Positions 34,937 to 42,399 of a stretch of 64,000 bases of DNA are shown here, in pieces. Under the pieces are notes generated by a model that was given only the letters and a program-made list of their open reading frames with translations, was not told the DNA's origin and did not search any database. The translations under genes were made by a program, and so were the position numbers. The stretch covers positions 1-64,000 of the forward strand of contig NZ_QKWJ01000026.1 in NCBI RefSeq assembly GCF_003353055.1, in the 5' to 3' direction. How positions within the stretch are numbered: position 1 is the stretch's first letter; each line of letters begins with the position of its first letter. Source of the DNA: Cupriavidus lacunae (GTDB lineage: Bacteria; Pseudomonadota; Gammaproteobacteria; Burkholderiales; Burkholderiaceae).

Positions 34937-35356
34937 ATGTTCCGCATCCTCGGCATCGACCACCTGGTGCTGCGCAGCGCCGACGTGGCGGCGCTGCGGC
35001 GCTTCTATGTCGACGTACTGGGCTGCAGCGTGGAACGCGAGCAAGCCGACCTGGGCCTGACGCAGCTGCGCGCGGGCAGCGGCCTGATCGACCTGGTCGC
35101 GCTCGACGGCCCGCTGGGCCGCGCCGGCGGCGCGGGGCCGGGCGCGGAGGGCCGCAACCTGGACCACTTCTGCCTGCGCATCGACCCTTTCGATGCCGAC
35201 GCGCTGCGGGCGCAGCTGGCGCGGCATGGCGTGGACGCCGGCGAGGTGGCGCAGCGTTTCGGCGCCGAAGGCAAGGGGCCGTCGCTCTATGTGCGGGACC
35301 CGGACGGCAATGTGGTCGAGCTCAAGGGACCGCCCGCGCCGGAGACCGCACAGTAA
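34937..35356 (+). CDS. VOC-family (glyoxalase/dioxygenase fold) protein
   Basis: A 139-residue vicinal-oxygen-chelate protein with two beta-alpha-beta-beta-beta modules. Likely metal-site residues are the histidine in 'IDHLVLR' (about H9), the histidine in 'LDHFCLRI' (about H75) and the glutamate in 'DPDGNVVELKG' (near residue 129). Families with this pattern include glyoxalase-like and virulence-protein-like enzymes; the substrate is not clear. The ATG at 34937 begins the conserved strand and lies four bases after the GFA stop, so the two proteins probably act on related thiol or aldehyde compounds. Confidence 0.82.
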   Translation: MFRILGIDHLVLRSADVAALRRFYVDVLGCSVEREQADLGLTQLRAGSGLIDLVALDGPLGRAGGAGPGAEGRNLDHFCLRIDPFDADALRAQLARHGVDAGEVAQRFGAEGKGPSLYVRDPDGNVVELKGPPAPETAQ

Positions 35357-35436
35357 CGCGCACGCGGGCGTATAGCCGCGCACAGCGTGCGCGCAGGATC
35401 GCTACAATTTCCAGCTGGCCCCACGCGCCGCCATCC

Positions 35437-36771
35437 ATGGCGACCACCCCCGCCGGGCCCGCCATGACTACAGCAGAAGCCAGCTCCGACCCGGACGCCG
35501 CCAGCACCAACCCAGACGCCAGCCCGGCTCGCGCCGGACCAGCGCCCCCCCCGCAGCTCACCACGCCGCCGCGCCGGCTGGTCTGGATCCTCGGCCTGAC
35601 CGAGACCATCTCCTGGGGCACGCTGTTCTTCGCCTTCACTGTCTTCATCGACCCCATGATCCGCAGCCTGGGCTGGTCCAAGCCCTTCCTGGCGGGCGGC
35701 TATTCGCTGGGGCTGCTGGTGTGGGCGCTGTGCTCGTTCGCCGTGGGCCGGCTGCTGGACCGTGCGCCGGCGCGCAAGGTGATGGGCGCGGGCTCGGTGC
35801 TGGCCGGGCTGGGCCTGCTGCTGTGGGCGTGGACACCGTCGCAGCCCGTGTTCCTGCTGATGTGGGTGCCGATCGGGCTGGCCATGGCGACCACGCTGTA
35901 CGAGCCCGCCTTCGTGGTGCTGCGCCAGGCCTACGGCGACCAGTACCAGAAGCCGATCGTGGCGGTCACGCTGATGGCCGGCTTTGCCAGCACGATCTTC
36001 GTGCCGCTGGCCCAATGGCTGGTGATCCACCTGGGCTGGCGCCCGACACTGATCGGCTTTGCCGCACTGAACCTGCTGGTCTGCGCGCCGCTGCACGCGC
36101 GCATGCGCTACGCGCTGCATCCCACCTACACTGGCATGACTCCCGCCGACGGCCAGGCCGACAGCCGCGGCATTGCCCGCGCCACGCTGCGCCAGCCGGT
36201 GTTCTGGGCAGTGGTGCTGGCCTTTACCGCGACCGCGGTGGTGGCCTCGCTGCTGGGCGCGCACCTGATCCCGATGCTGACCGAAAAGGGCATGCCGGTG
36301 GCGCAGCAACTGGTGGTGGCCGCGCTGATCGGCCCGGCCCAGGTGGTGGGCCGCATGCTGATGATGCGCGCGGGCGTGCGCCACCCGGTGCGGCTGTCGC
36401 TGCCGGTCTATGTGCTGATGGGCGCCGGGCTGCTGTGCTTTGCGCTGGGGCACGGTGCCTGGCTGATGGTGGCCGCGGTGCTGTACGGCTGCGCCAACGG
36501 CGTCAACACCATGCTGCGCGCGATGGCCATGCCGGAGCTGATCTCGCGCCACCACTACGCCACGCTCAACGGGCTGATGATGACGCCGGTGCTGCTGATG
36601 CAGGCCGCGGCCCCATGGCTGGGCGCGCTGCTGTGGCGCGCGGCCGGCGGCTACTGGCTGATGCTGTGGGTGATGGTGGCGCTGGCGCTGGGCGCGCTGC
36701 TGGCCTTCGGCTACGCGCTGCACCGGCGCGGGCTGCTGCGCGTGGCTGCCGCCAGCGGAACTGGACAATAG
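35437..36771 (+). CDS. Major facilitator superfamily transporter
   Basis: A 444-residue MFS protein with 12 predicted membrane segments. The loop 2-3 motif is degenerate ('GRLLDRAPARKVMG'). It resembles the oxalate/formate-antiporter-like and YbfB-like MFS branch, whose substrates are mostly unknown. The first 40 residues are proline/alanine/serine-rich and cytoplasmic. ATG 35437 and ATG 35464 are both possible and neither has a good ribosome site; TACAAT at 35403-35408 could be the -10. Convergent with the following dioxygenase gene. Confidence 0.82.
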   Translation: MATTPAGPAMTTAEASSDPDAASTNPDASPARAGPAPPPQLTTPPRRLVWILGLTETISWGTLFFAFTVFIDPMIRSLGWSKPFLAGGYSLGLLVWALCSFAVGRLLDRAPARKVMGAGSVLAGLGLLLWAWTPSQPVFLLMWVPIGLAMATTLYEPAFVVLRQAYGDQYQKPIVAVTLMAGFASTIFVPLAQWLVIHLGWRPTLIGFAALNLLVCAPLHARMRYALHPTYTGMTPADGQADSRGIARATLRQPVFWAVVLAFTATAVVASLLGAHLIPMLTEKGMPVAQQLVVAALIGPAQVVGRMLMMRAGVRHPVRLSLPVYVLMGAGLLCFALGHGAWLMVAAVLYGCANGVNTMLRAMAMPELISRHHYATLNGLMMTPVLLMQAAAPWLGALLWRAAGGYWLMLWVMVALALGALLAFGYALHRRGLLRVAAASGTGQ

Positions 36772-36816
36772 GTCTTGCCGCGTGGCGCTGTCATGCCACG
36801 GCCAGGCGGCAAGGCG

Positions 36817-37710
36817 TCAGGCCGCCGCGCCTGACCGCACGCCGGGCGCCCCGGCGCCCATGCCCTCGAACACGAAGCTGTCCATGGCGAGCACGCCATA
36901 GGTCACTTCGTCGGCAACCCGCGACACAGTGGCCGGGCTGGACATCGAAGGACTCGCGCCTGCCGGGCCCAATGCGGCACCGAGTGCCACATAGAACGGC
37001 AGCAGGTGCTCGTCGGTCGGGTGCGCGCGGCGCGCATAGGGGGCCTGGGCGCGGTAGTCGGCAATGCGGCGGGTATCGCCGGTGGCCAGGGCCTCGCCCA
37101 GCGCCTCGGTCATCCAGTGGCGGAAGGCTTCCACATACGGCTCGGCCTGCGGCCCGTGCTGGTCGCGCCGGCCGCCGCCGAACACTTCCTGCAGGTTGTG
37201 CGTGAAACTGCCGGACGCGAGCACCAGCACGCCCTCGTCGCGCAGCGGCGCCAGCGCGCGGCCGATCGCGATCTGCGTCGCGGGCGACAGGTAGGGGTTC
37301 AGCGCCAGCTGCACCACCGGCAGGTCGGCATCCGGGAAGAAGTGGCGCATCGGCATCCAGGCGCCGTGGTCCAGCGGGCGCTCGTCGTCCTGGCCGACAA
37401 AGCCGGCGCCGGGAACCGACGCCGCCTCGACCAGGGCCTTGACCCGCGCGGCCAGTTCCGGCGAGCCCGGGGCGTCGTAGCGCAGCGCATACAGCTCGCG
37501 CGGGAAGCCGCCGAAATCGTGCCAGGCTTCCTGGCGTTCACGGCTGGTGACGGCCAGCGTGCTGTAGATCCAGTGCGCCGAGATCACCAGTACCGCGCGC
37601 GGGCGCTGCGCGCGCAGCTGCTCGCCGAGCGCATCGAAGGCGGCGCCGGTCGGGCCGGGATCGATGGCGAGCATCGGGGAACCGTGGGAAATATAGAGCG
37701 AGGGAAGCAT
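36817..37710 (-). CDS. LigB-type extradiol dioxygenase, YgiD/4,5-DOPA dioxygenase family
   Basis: A 297-residue class III extradiol ring-cleavage enzyme, somewhat longer than E. coli YgiD. Likely metal and active-site histidines are in 'YISHGSPMLAID' (residue about 9), 'VISAHWIYS' (about 46), 'LDHGAWMPMRHFFP' (about 114 and 122), 'SGSFTHNLQ' and 'HPTDEHLLPFY'. YgiD relatives open the ring of catechols such as L-DOPA, but the physiological substrate in bacteria is uncertain. The ATG at 37710 has AAGGCGG upstream. Confidence 0.88.
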   Translation of the reverse strand: MLPSLYISHGSPMLAIDPGPTGAAFDALGEQLRAQRPRAVLVISAHWIYSTLAVTSRERQEAWHDFGGFPRELYALRYDAPGSPELAARVKALVEAASVPGAGFVGQDDERPLDHGAWMPMRHFFPDADLPVVQLALNPYLSPATQIAIGRALAPLRDEGVLVLASGSFTHNLQEVFGGGRRDQHGPQAEPYVEAFRHWMTEALGEALATGDTRRIADYRAQAPYARRAHPTDEHLLPFYVALGAALGPAGASPSMSSPATVSRVADEVTYGVLAMDSFVFEGMGAGAPGVRSGAAA

Positions 37711-37985
37711 GGCGATACCGCCTTCAAACCGTTTGTGTACTGGCTTCCAGTTTGACAAAGATCGGCGGCAAGCACGGCCGCCATTTGCGGACACATCGTG
37801 CAAAAAAGTTGAACAGCTGGGCGAAGCGTGGCGTAGGCCACACAGCGCCTCCGGCGCCGGCACCGCGGCCGGGGCGATCGGCCTATGATGCAACCGGGAG
37901 CCGGCCGGCAATGTGATGCGGCGGGACTCCCGCAACAGCAGATGCCACCGCCACGCCACGCGCGCCGGGGTGGCCGGAGACTTCG

Positions 37986-38333
37986 GTGGTACCGCGCATT
38001 CCGCGCCGCCCCGGGCGGCACACTCCCTTTCGCAGTCGCTGGTGGCAGCCAGGCGTCTATGGCAGCGTGCCCGCCGTTGCGCTGTGGATCATGGCCCGCT
38101 TGCCGGCCGGCCTGCTGCTGTCCCTGGCCGGAACGCCCGCTGCGGCAACCTGGCTCAACCATGCCGGCGATACCGTGTTCGTCAGCGGCTGGACCGCCAG
38201 CGCGCTGCTGTTGTGGCTGGCGCGCCGCAAGCCGGCGCCCGCTGCGCCGGCTCATCCGGCGGCGCAGTCCTCGCCACCTCCCCTGCCCTCGGCCCCCTCC
38301 GGCTCCGCCCCCCACCGCCATCCCGCGGGTTGA
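37986..38333 (+). CDS. Possible small membrane protein (unrecognised)
   Basis: A 115-residue open frame with coding-like third-position G/C. The middle (about residues 29-82) has two hydrophobic stretches ('VALWIMARLPAGLLLSLAG' and 'VFVSGWTASALLLWLARR') that could span the membrane, followed by a proline/alanine/serine-rich tail. The true start may be GTG 38067 or ATG 38091, since the N-terminal 27 residues are arginine-rich and lack support. I recognise no family. The surrounding gap 37711-38484 contains nothing else convincing. Confidence 0.35.
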   Translation: MVPRIPRRPGRHTPFRSRWWQPGVYGSVPAVALWIMARLPAGLLLSLAGTPAAATWLNHAGDTVFVSGWTASALLLWLARRKPAPAAPAHPAAQSSPPPLPSAPSGSAPHRHPAG

Positions 38334-38484
38334 GCGGCGTGCCGCGCCGATATAAGCCGCCAACAGTCCGATCTGAAAGATTTCGCGCGGCGCTCCCGCA
38401 TCACCCTGCATCGCTAGAATGCGCGGGAGACTGCCGCACGCCGCACTGCAGCGCGCCCCGGCACCGACTGCACAGAGATTGTCC

Positions 38485-39501
38485 ATGTCCGCACGCCAGC
38501 GACACCGCCGGATCCACCCCGCGCCAAGCCGCCGCTCCCCCCTCTTCTGGCGGGCGGCCCTTGCCGGCATGGGCGCGGCGACGCTGCTGGCCGCAGGCGC
38601 CGCGCATGCCCAGGGCGCTCCCGAACTGCGCCTGGTCGGGGCCAATGTGCAGCGGCACGCCAACGCGGTGCTGTCGCTGATGGCGTACTCGGTGGTGCCA
38701 GACCTGACCTCCAGCTCGCTTTCGATCAAGAACACAAGTACCAACGATCCCGGCATCGTCATGTCGCAGCTGGGCGGCGGCTTCACCATCAGCAAGTCGT
38801 TCCCGCTGTACCTGGAAGGCGCGATTGCCTACAGCCGCTACGATCCCACCTTCGTTGCCACCAACGGCGCCGACTCCCGCGCCATCCCGACCCGCTGGAA
38901 CACGTTTTCCGGCACCATCGGCGTCGGCTGGGACTTTCCGCTGACGGCCAGCAAGGAACTGGTGTTCCGGCCGATCCTCAACACCTCGCTGGGCAATGTC
39001 TCCAGCGACCTGCAGGTCGGCAAGGTGGTGGTCGAACAGGTCACCGACCGCCAGATCAACTTCCTCGATGGCGGCAGCCTGAACGCCTACGGGCTCGGCG
39101 GCTCGGTGATGCTGGACTGGGAGCACTATCGCGAGAACTACGAGGTCGACCTGGAACTTCGCTACACCAATATCCACCTGCAGAGCTTCGGCGGCACCAC
39201 CAGTTCGGTAACGGGCACGGCCACCGCCCAGACCGCAAACCTGTGGGCGCGCTGGCGGGCGCCGACCGGCATGCATGCGTTCGACCGGCCGGTGCGGTAC
39301 GTACTGGAACTGTCGCATTCACACTACCTTGGCAGCCAGGCCGGCATCCTCGGCTTCAACTACCTGACCACGCTCGGCACCGGACTGGAACTGGATACCA
39401 GCGCGCACGAGGTCTTCGTCACCCGGATCCGCGCAGTGCTGCGCTATGTGTTCGGGAACAACGTGTCAGGGTTCTCGGTGGGGCTGGCGGCAAGCTTCTG
39501 A
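38485..39501 (+). CDS. Outer-membrane beta-barrel protein (solitary autotransporter-barrel type)
   Basis: A 338-residue exported protein. After a basic N-terminus a signal peptide ends near residue 43 ('LLAAGAAHAQG'). The rest is a run of amphipathic strands with alternating aromatic and glycine residues ('YLEGAIAYSRYDP', 'TFSGTIGVGWDFPL', 'YVLELSHSHYLGSQ'). The last residue is phenylalanine ('GFSVGLAASF'), the usual BAM signal. It resembles the solitary autotransporter beta-barrel family, with no passenger domain. Function unknown. Confidence 0.78.
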   Translation: MSARQRHRRIHPAPSRRSPLFWRAALAGMGAATLLAAGAAHAQGAPELRLVGANVQRHANAVLSLMAYSVVPDLTSSSLSIKNTSTNDPGIVMSQLGGGFTISKSFPLYLEGAIAYSRYDPTFVATNGADSRAIPTRWNTFSGTIGVGWDFPLTASKELVFRPILNTSLGNVSSDLQVGKVVVEQVTDRQINFLDGGSLNAYGLGGSVMLDWEHYRENYEVDLELRYTNIHLQSFGGTTSSVTGTATAQTANLWARWRAPTGMHAFDRPVRYVLELSHSHYLGSQAGILGFNYLTTLGTGLELDTSAHEVFVTRIRAVLRYVFGNNVSGFSVGLAASF

Positions 39502-39575
39502 GCCGCACAGGGGGCGGATGCGGCTTAAGGAATCGCTTAATATGGTGCTTTCCTCTGCATCGCCAACAAGGCTTC

Positions 39576-40886
39576 ATGACCGCGACTACCGCCCCCATCC
39601 CCGAACTGACCACCGCGACCCGACGAAAGGCGATCATCGCCGCCACCATCGGCAACGGCCTGGAGTGGTTCGACTTCACCGTCTACAGCTTCTTTGCAGT
39701 CATCATCGCCAAGCTGTTCTTCCCGACCGGCGATGACCTGACCTCGTTCCTGCTGACCGTCGCCACCTTCGGCGTGGGCTTCTTCATGCGCCCGGTCGGC
39801 GCCATCGTGCTCGGCGTCTACGCCGACCGCGTCGGCCGCAAGGCGGCGCTGACGCTGACCATCCTGATGATGGCGCTGGGCACGGCTATCATCGGGCTGG
39901 CCCCGACCTACAACCAGATCGGCCTGTGGGCGCCGGCGCTGATCGTGCTGGCGCGCCTGATCCAGGGCTTTTCCGCCGGCGGCGAAGTGGGCGGCGCCAC
40001 CGCCTTCCTGATCGAGCATGCGCCCGACGCCGAGCGCGGCGCCTACGCCAGCTGGCAGCAGGCCAGCCAGGGCATCTCGTTCATGCTGGGCGCGGCCATG
40101 GGCGCGCTGGTCACCAACGGCCTGTCGCCGGAACAGATCGACGCCTGGGGCTGGCGCATCCCGTTCCTGTTCGGCCTGCTGATCGGCCCGGTGGGTATGT
40201 ATATCCGCTCGCACCTGCACGAGCCGCCCGAGTTCGAGGCGCGCCAGGCTGCCCGCAAGGCCGCCAAGGTCAAGTTCTCGCCGCTGTCGCAGGTGCTGCG
40301 CGACCACCCGCGCGAAGTGCTGGCCGGCCTGGGCGTGACCATCCTGTGGACGGTCTGCACCTACGTGCTGGTGTTCTACATGCCGTCGTACGCCAAGCAG
40401 CAGCTGGGCCTGCCGCTGGGCGCGACCTTCAAGTCGACCGCGCTGTGCGGCGCCATCATCCTGGTGCTGTGCCCGCTGATGGGCATGCTGTCGGACCGCA
40501 TGGGCCGCAAGCGCATGCTGGGCATCGTGGCGCTGCTGATCGGCGTGCTGGCCTATCCGCTGTTCCACTGGCTCAATGTGTCGCCGAGCACGCAGACGCT
40601 GCTGCAGGTGCAGATCGTGCTGGGCATCCTGCTGGCCGCGTTCACCGGCCCGGCCCCGGCCGTGCTGGCCGAGCAGTTCCCGACCGAAGTGCGCTCCACT
40701 GGGCTGTCGCTGGCCTACAACTTCGCCGTGACCATCTTCGGCGGCTTTGCCCCGCTGATCGTGACGTGGCTGATCGAGTCGACGCACAACAAGCTGGCGC
40801 CAGCGTACTACGTGATTGCCGCCGCCGCGGTGAGCTTTGTCGCGCTGGTGTTCATGCACGACCGCACCGGCAAGAAGCTGGACTGA
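39576..40886 (+). CDS. MFS metabolite:proton symporter (MHS/ProP-KgtP type)
   Basis: A 436-residue transporter of the metabolite:H+ symporter subfamily. Key signs are 'GNGLEWFDFTVYSFFAVIIAKLFFP' at the first membrane segment, the loop motif 'GVYADRVGRKAALTL', 'RLIQGFSAGGEVGGATAFLIEHAP', and the second loop 'LSDRMGRKRML'. Members import citrate, alpha-ketoglutarate, shikimate, proline or betaine; the sequence does not fix which. It is 74 bases after the beta-barrel gene, and a bidirectional terminator follows. Confidence 0.9.
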   Translation: MTATTAPIPELTTATRRKAIIAATIGNGLEWFDFTVYSFFAVIIAKLFFPTGDDLTSFLLTVATFGVGFFMRPVGAIVLGVYADRVGRKAALTLTILMMALGTAIIGLAPTYNQIGLWAPALIVLARLIQGFSAGGEVGGATAFLIEHAPDAERGAYASWQQASQGISFMLGAAMGALVTNGLSPEQIDAWGWRIPFLFGLLIGPVGMYIRSHLHEPPEFEARQAARKAAKVKFSPLSQVLRDHPREVLAGLGVTILWTVCTYVLVFYMPSYAKQQLGLPLGATFKSTALCGAIILVLCPLMGMLSDRMGRKRMLGIVALLIGVLAYPLFHWLNVSPSTQTLLQVQIVLGILLAAFTGPAPAVLAEQFPTEVRSTGLSLAYNFAVTIFGGFAPLIVTWLIESTHNKLAPAYYVIAAAAVSFVALVFMHDRTGKKLD

Positions 40887-40908
40887 GCGGCAGCCGCCGG
40901 TTCCAGAC

Positions 40909-40937
40909 AAAAAGCCAGCCGCGCGGCTGGCTTTTTT
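40909..40937. terminator. Bidirectional terminator
   Basis: AAAAAGCCAGCC (40909-40920) pairs with GGCTGGCTTTTT (40925-40936) around GCGC, giving T-tracts on both strands between the convergent symporter and DUF2314 genes. Confidence 0.9.
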
Positions 40938-40956
40938 GTTGCCCGCGGGCGGCTGG

Positions 40957-41313
40957 CTACGCCTCTCCTCCGCCTTCCCGGTAGATATTGATCACATGCC
41001 GGGCCTCGAAGCACAGCGGCATGCCGGGGTTGATCTCATCGGTGCAATACGGCTGGTTGTCGAGTTCGCCGGTATAGAGGCCGCCCTCGCGCCCGGTGAC
41101 GTTGACCCACATCCGCTCGACGTGAACTTCCTCGTTGCCGGCGTCGTCCGCCACCAGGATGCGGAAGATCAGCTTGACCTGCTGGCCGACGGCCAGCGCG
41201 TCGCGCTCCTCCTGTGGCGGCATCCAGAAGGTGTCGGGATGGGCGGCGGCGATGGGCTCGGCGTCGTCGAGCTCCCATCCGTCCTCGTCCAGGGTTGTCA
41301 ATCGCATGTCCAT
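40957..41313 (-). CDS. DUF2314-like protein
   Basis: A 118-residue soluble protein resembling DUF2314, a family of unknown function. The pattern seen is 'HPDTFWMPPQEERDALAVGQQVKLIF' followed by 'ERMWVNVTGREGGLYTGELDNQPYCTD', which carries the W-V-x-V and G-x-L-D-N signatures. The start at 41313 has GGAAGG six bases upstream; a second ATG lies two codons later. It diverges from tag. Confidence 0.65.
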   Translation of the reverse strand: MDMRLTTLDEDGWELDDAEPIAAAHPDTFWMPPQEERDALAVGQQVKLIFRILVADDAGNEEVHVERMWVNVTGREGGLYTGELDNQPYCTDEINPGMPLCFEARHVINIYREGGGEA

Positions 41314-41417
41314 TTTCAGCCTTCCGCAATCTCTCAGGTGCGGGCATGATCGCAGCAAATGCGCCGGCCGGCGAGAGGCAGGCCGGTGCCCGGCACAATC
41401 AACTGGGAAAGGTACGC

Positions 41418-42044
41418 ATGACGAGCAAGAAGGAAGCGCTGGCCGCGCCGGCGCGCTGCGGCTGGTGCGGCACGCTGGAGGACTATTGCCACTACCACGA
41501 TACCGAGTGGGGCTTTCCGGTCGCCGACGACCGCCGGCTGTTCGAGAAGCTGTGCCTGGAAGGCTTCCAGTCCGGCCTGAGCTGGCTGACCATCCTGCGC
41601 AAGCGCGAGGCCTTCCGCAAAGCGTTCGCCAATTTCGACATCGAGAAGGTGGCGCGTTTCACCGAGCGCGACATCGCGCGGCTGCTGGGGGATGCCGGCA
41701 TCGTGCGCCATCGCGGCAAGATCGAGGCGGCCATCAACAACGCGCAGCGGGCCCGCGAGCTGCTGGAAACGGAGTCATCGCTGGCCGCCTACTTCTGGCG
41801 CTTCGAACCCGATCCGGCCAGCCGGCCCAGGGTGCTGACGCCCGAGGTCCTGCGCACCATGGCGACCTCGCCGGAGTCCGCCGCGCTGTCGAAGGACCTG
41901 AAGAAGCGCGGCTGGCGCTTTGTCGGCCCCACCACCATGTATGCGCTGATGCAGGCGATGGGCCTGGTCAACGACCACCAGGAAGGCTGCGCGACGCGTG
42001 CCGAAGTGCTGGCCGCGCGCAAGGCGTTCAAGGTGCCGCGCTAG
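41418..42044 (+). CDS. tag: DNA-3-methyladenine glycosylase I (Tag)
   Basis: A 208-residue base-excision repair glycosylase removing 3-methyladenine from alkylated DNA. The zinc-snap residues are C14, H27, H187 and C191 ('RCGWC', 'YHDTEWGFP', 'HQEGC'). The conserved motif 'EGFQSGLSWLTILRKREAFR' and the C-terminal 'FVGPTTMYALMQAMGLVNDH' are present. GGGAAAGG precedes the ATG. It is followed by an unusual convergent gap of 355 bp. Confidence 0.95.
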   Translation: MTSKKEALAAPARCGWCGTLEDYCHYHDTEWGFPVADDRRLFEKLCLEGFQSGLSWLTILRKREAFRKAFANFDIEKVARFTERDIARLLGDAGIVRHRGKIEAAINNAQRARELLETESSLAAYFWRFEPDPASRPRVLTPEVLRTMATSPESAALSKDLKKRGWRFVGPTTMYALMQAMGLVNDHQEGCATRAEVLAARKAFKVPR

Positions 42045-42047
42045 CCG

Positions 42048-42317
42048 GTATACCTCCAGGACCGTATACGTTGCTGGCTGTATACGGCCGGCACCCTGTC
42101 CAGCGCAACGGTCCTGTCTATCTCTTTTATATTGTTTACATATGTAAACATAGTAGTAGTAGGTAAACGGGGCCGCAGGCCGTGGATAAGTCACCTTTTC
42201 CCTTTCGGCTCAGTGACTTGCAGGGAAGATAACCTATCCGGGATAACCCTGATTTGCCGGGATAGAACCGCGCCCACGTATACATCGGCGATGTGGGCAC
42301 CGGAGTTATCCGTATAC
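42048..42317. repeat. Cluster of GTATAC hexamers
   Basis: GTATAC occurs at 42048, 42064, 42080, 42278 and 42312, and again at 42427 inside the end of the CDF gene. The first three are spaced exactly 16 bp. Two copies interrupt inverted repeats that become perfect or nearly so when the hexamer is removed: GCCCAC-[GTATAC]-ATCG-G-CGATGTGGGC (42272-42298), and CAGGACC-[GTATAC]-GTTGCTGG (42057-42077) against CCAGCGCAACGGTCCTG (42100-42116). I noticed no other copy in the window but did not search exhaustively. Confidence 0.8.
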
Positions 42318-42392
42318 GTCCCACAACGCGCCCCCAGGCGGGGCACAGCTTGTCCGGCCGGTTATCCCCAGCCTTCGGCAAAGATATCCACA
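42121..42392. other. Origin-like region: DnaA-box-like sites, TAG triplets, AT-rich palindrome
   Basis: DnaA-box-like 9-mers (consensus TTATCCACA) are TTATCCACG at 42181-42189 (minus), TTATCCCGG at 42238-42246 (minus), TTATCCGTA at 42306-42314 (plus), TTATCCCCA at 42362-42370 (plus) and ATATCCACA at 42384-42392 (plus). On the minus strand the first box is followed by an 18-bp GC-rich stretch, then CTACTACTACTA, then an AT-rich run with the 18-bp palindrome TGTTTACATATGTAAACA (42133-42150). That order (box, GC-rich, triplets, AT-rich) is that of the DnaA-trio unwinding element of bacterial origins. Both flanking genes point inward, so promoters do not explain it. No replication gene is nearby. 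Confidence 0.5.
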
Positions 42393-42399
42393 GCCGGGC

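Noticed and set aside
42238-42392. Simple terminator explanation for the hairpins in the tag-CDF gap
   Set aside because: The hairpins lack T-tracts, and terminators would not account for the repeated GTATAC, the TTATCC sites or the triplet run.
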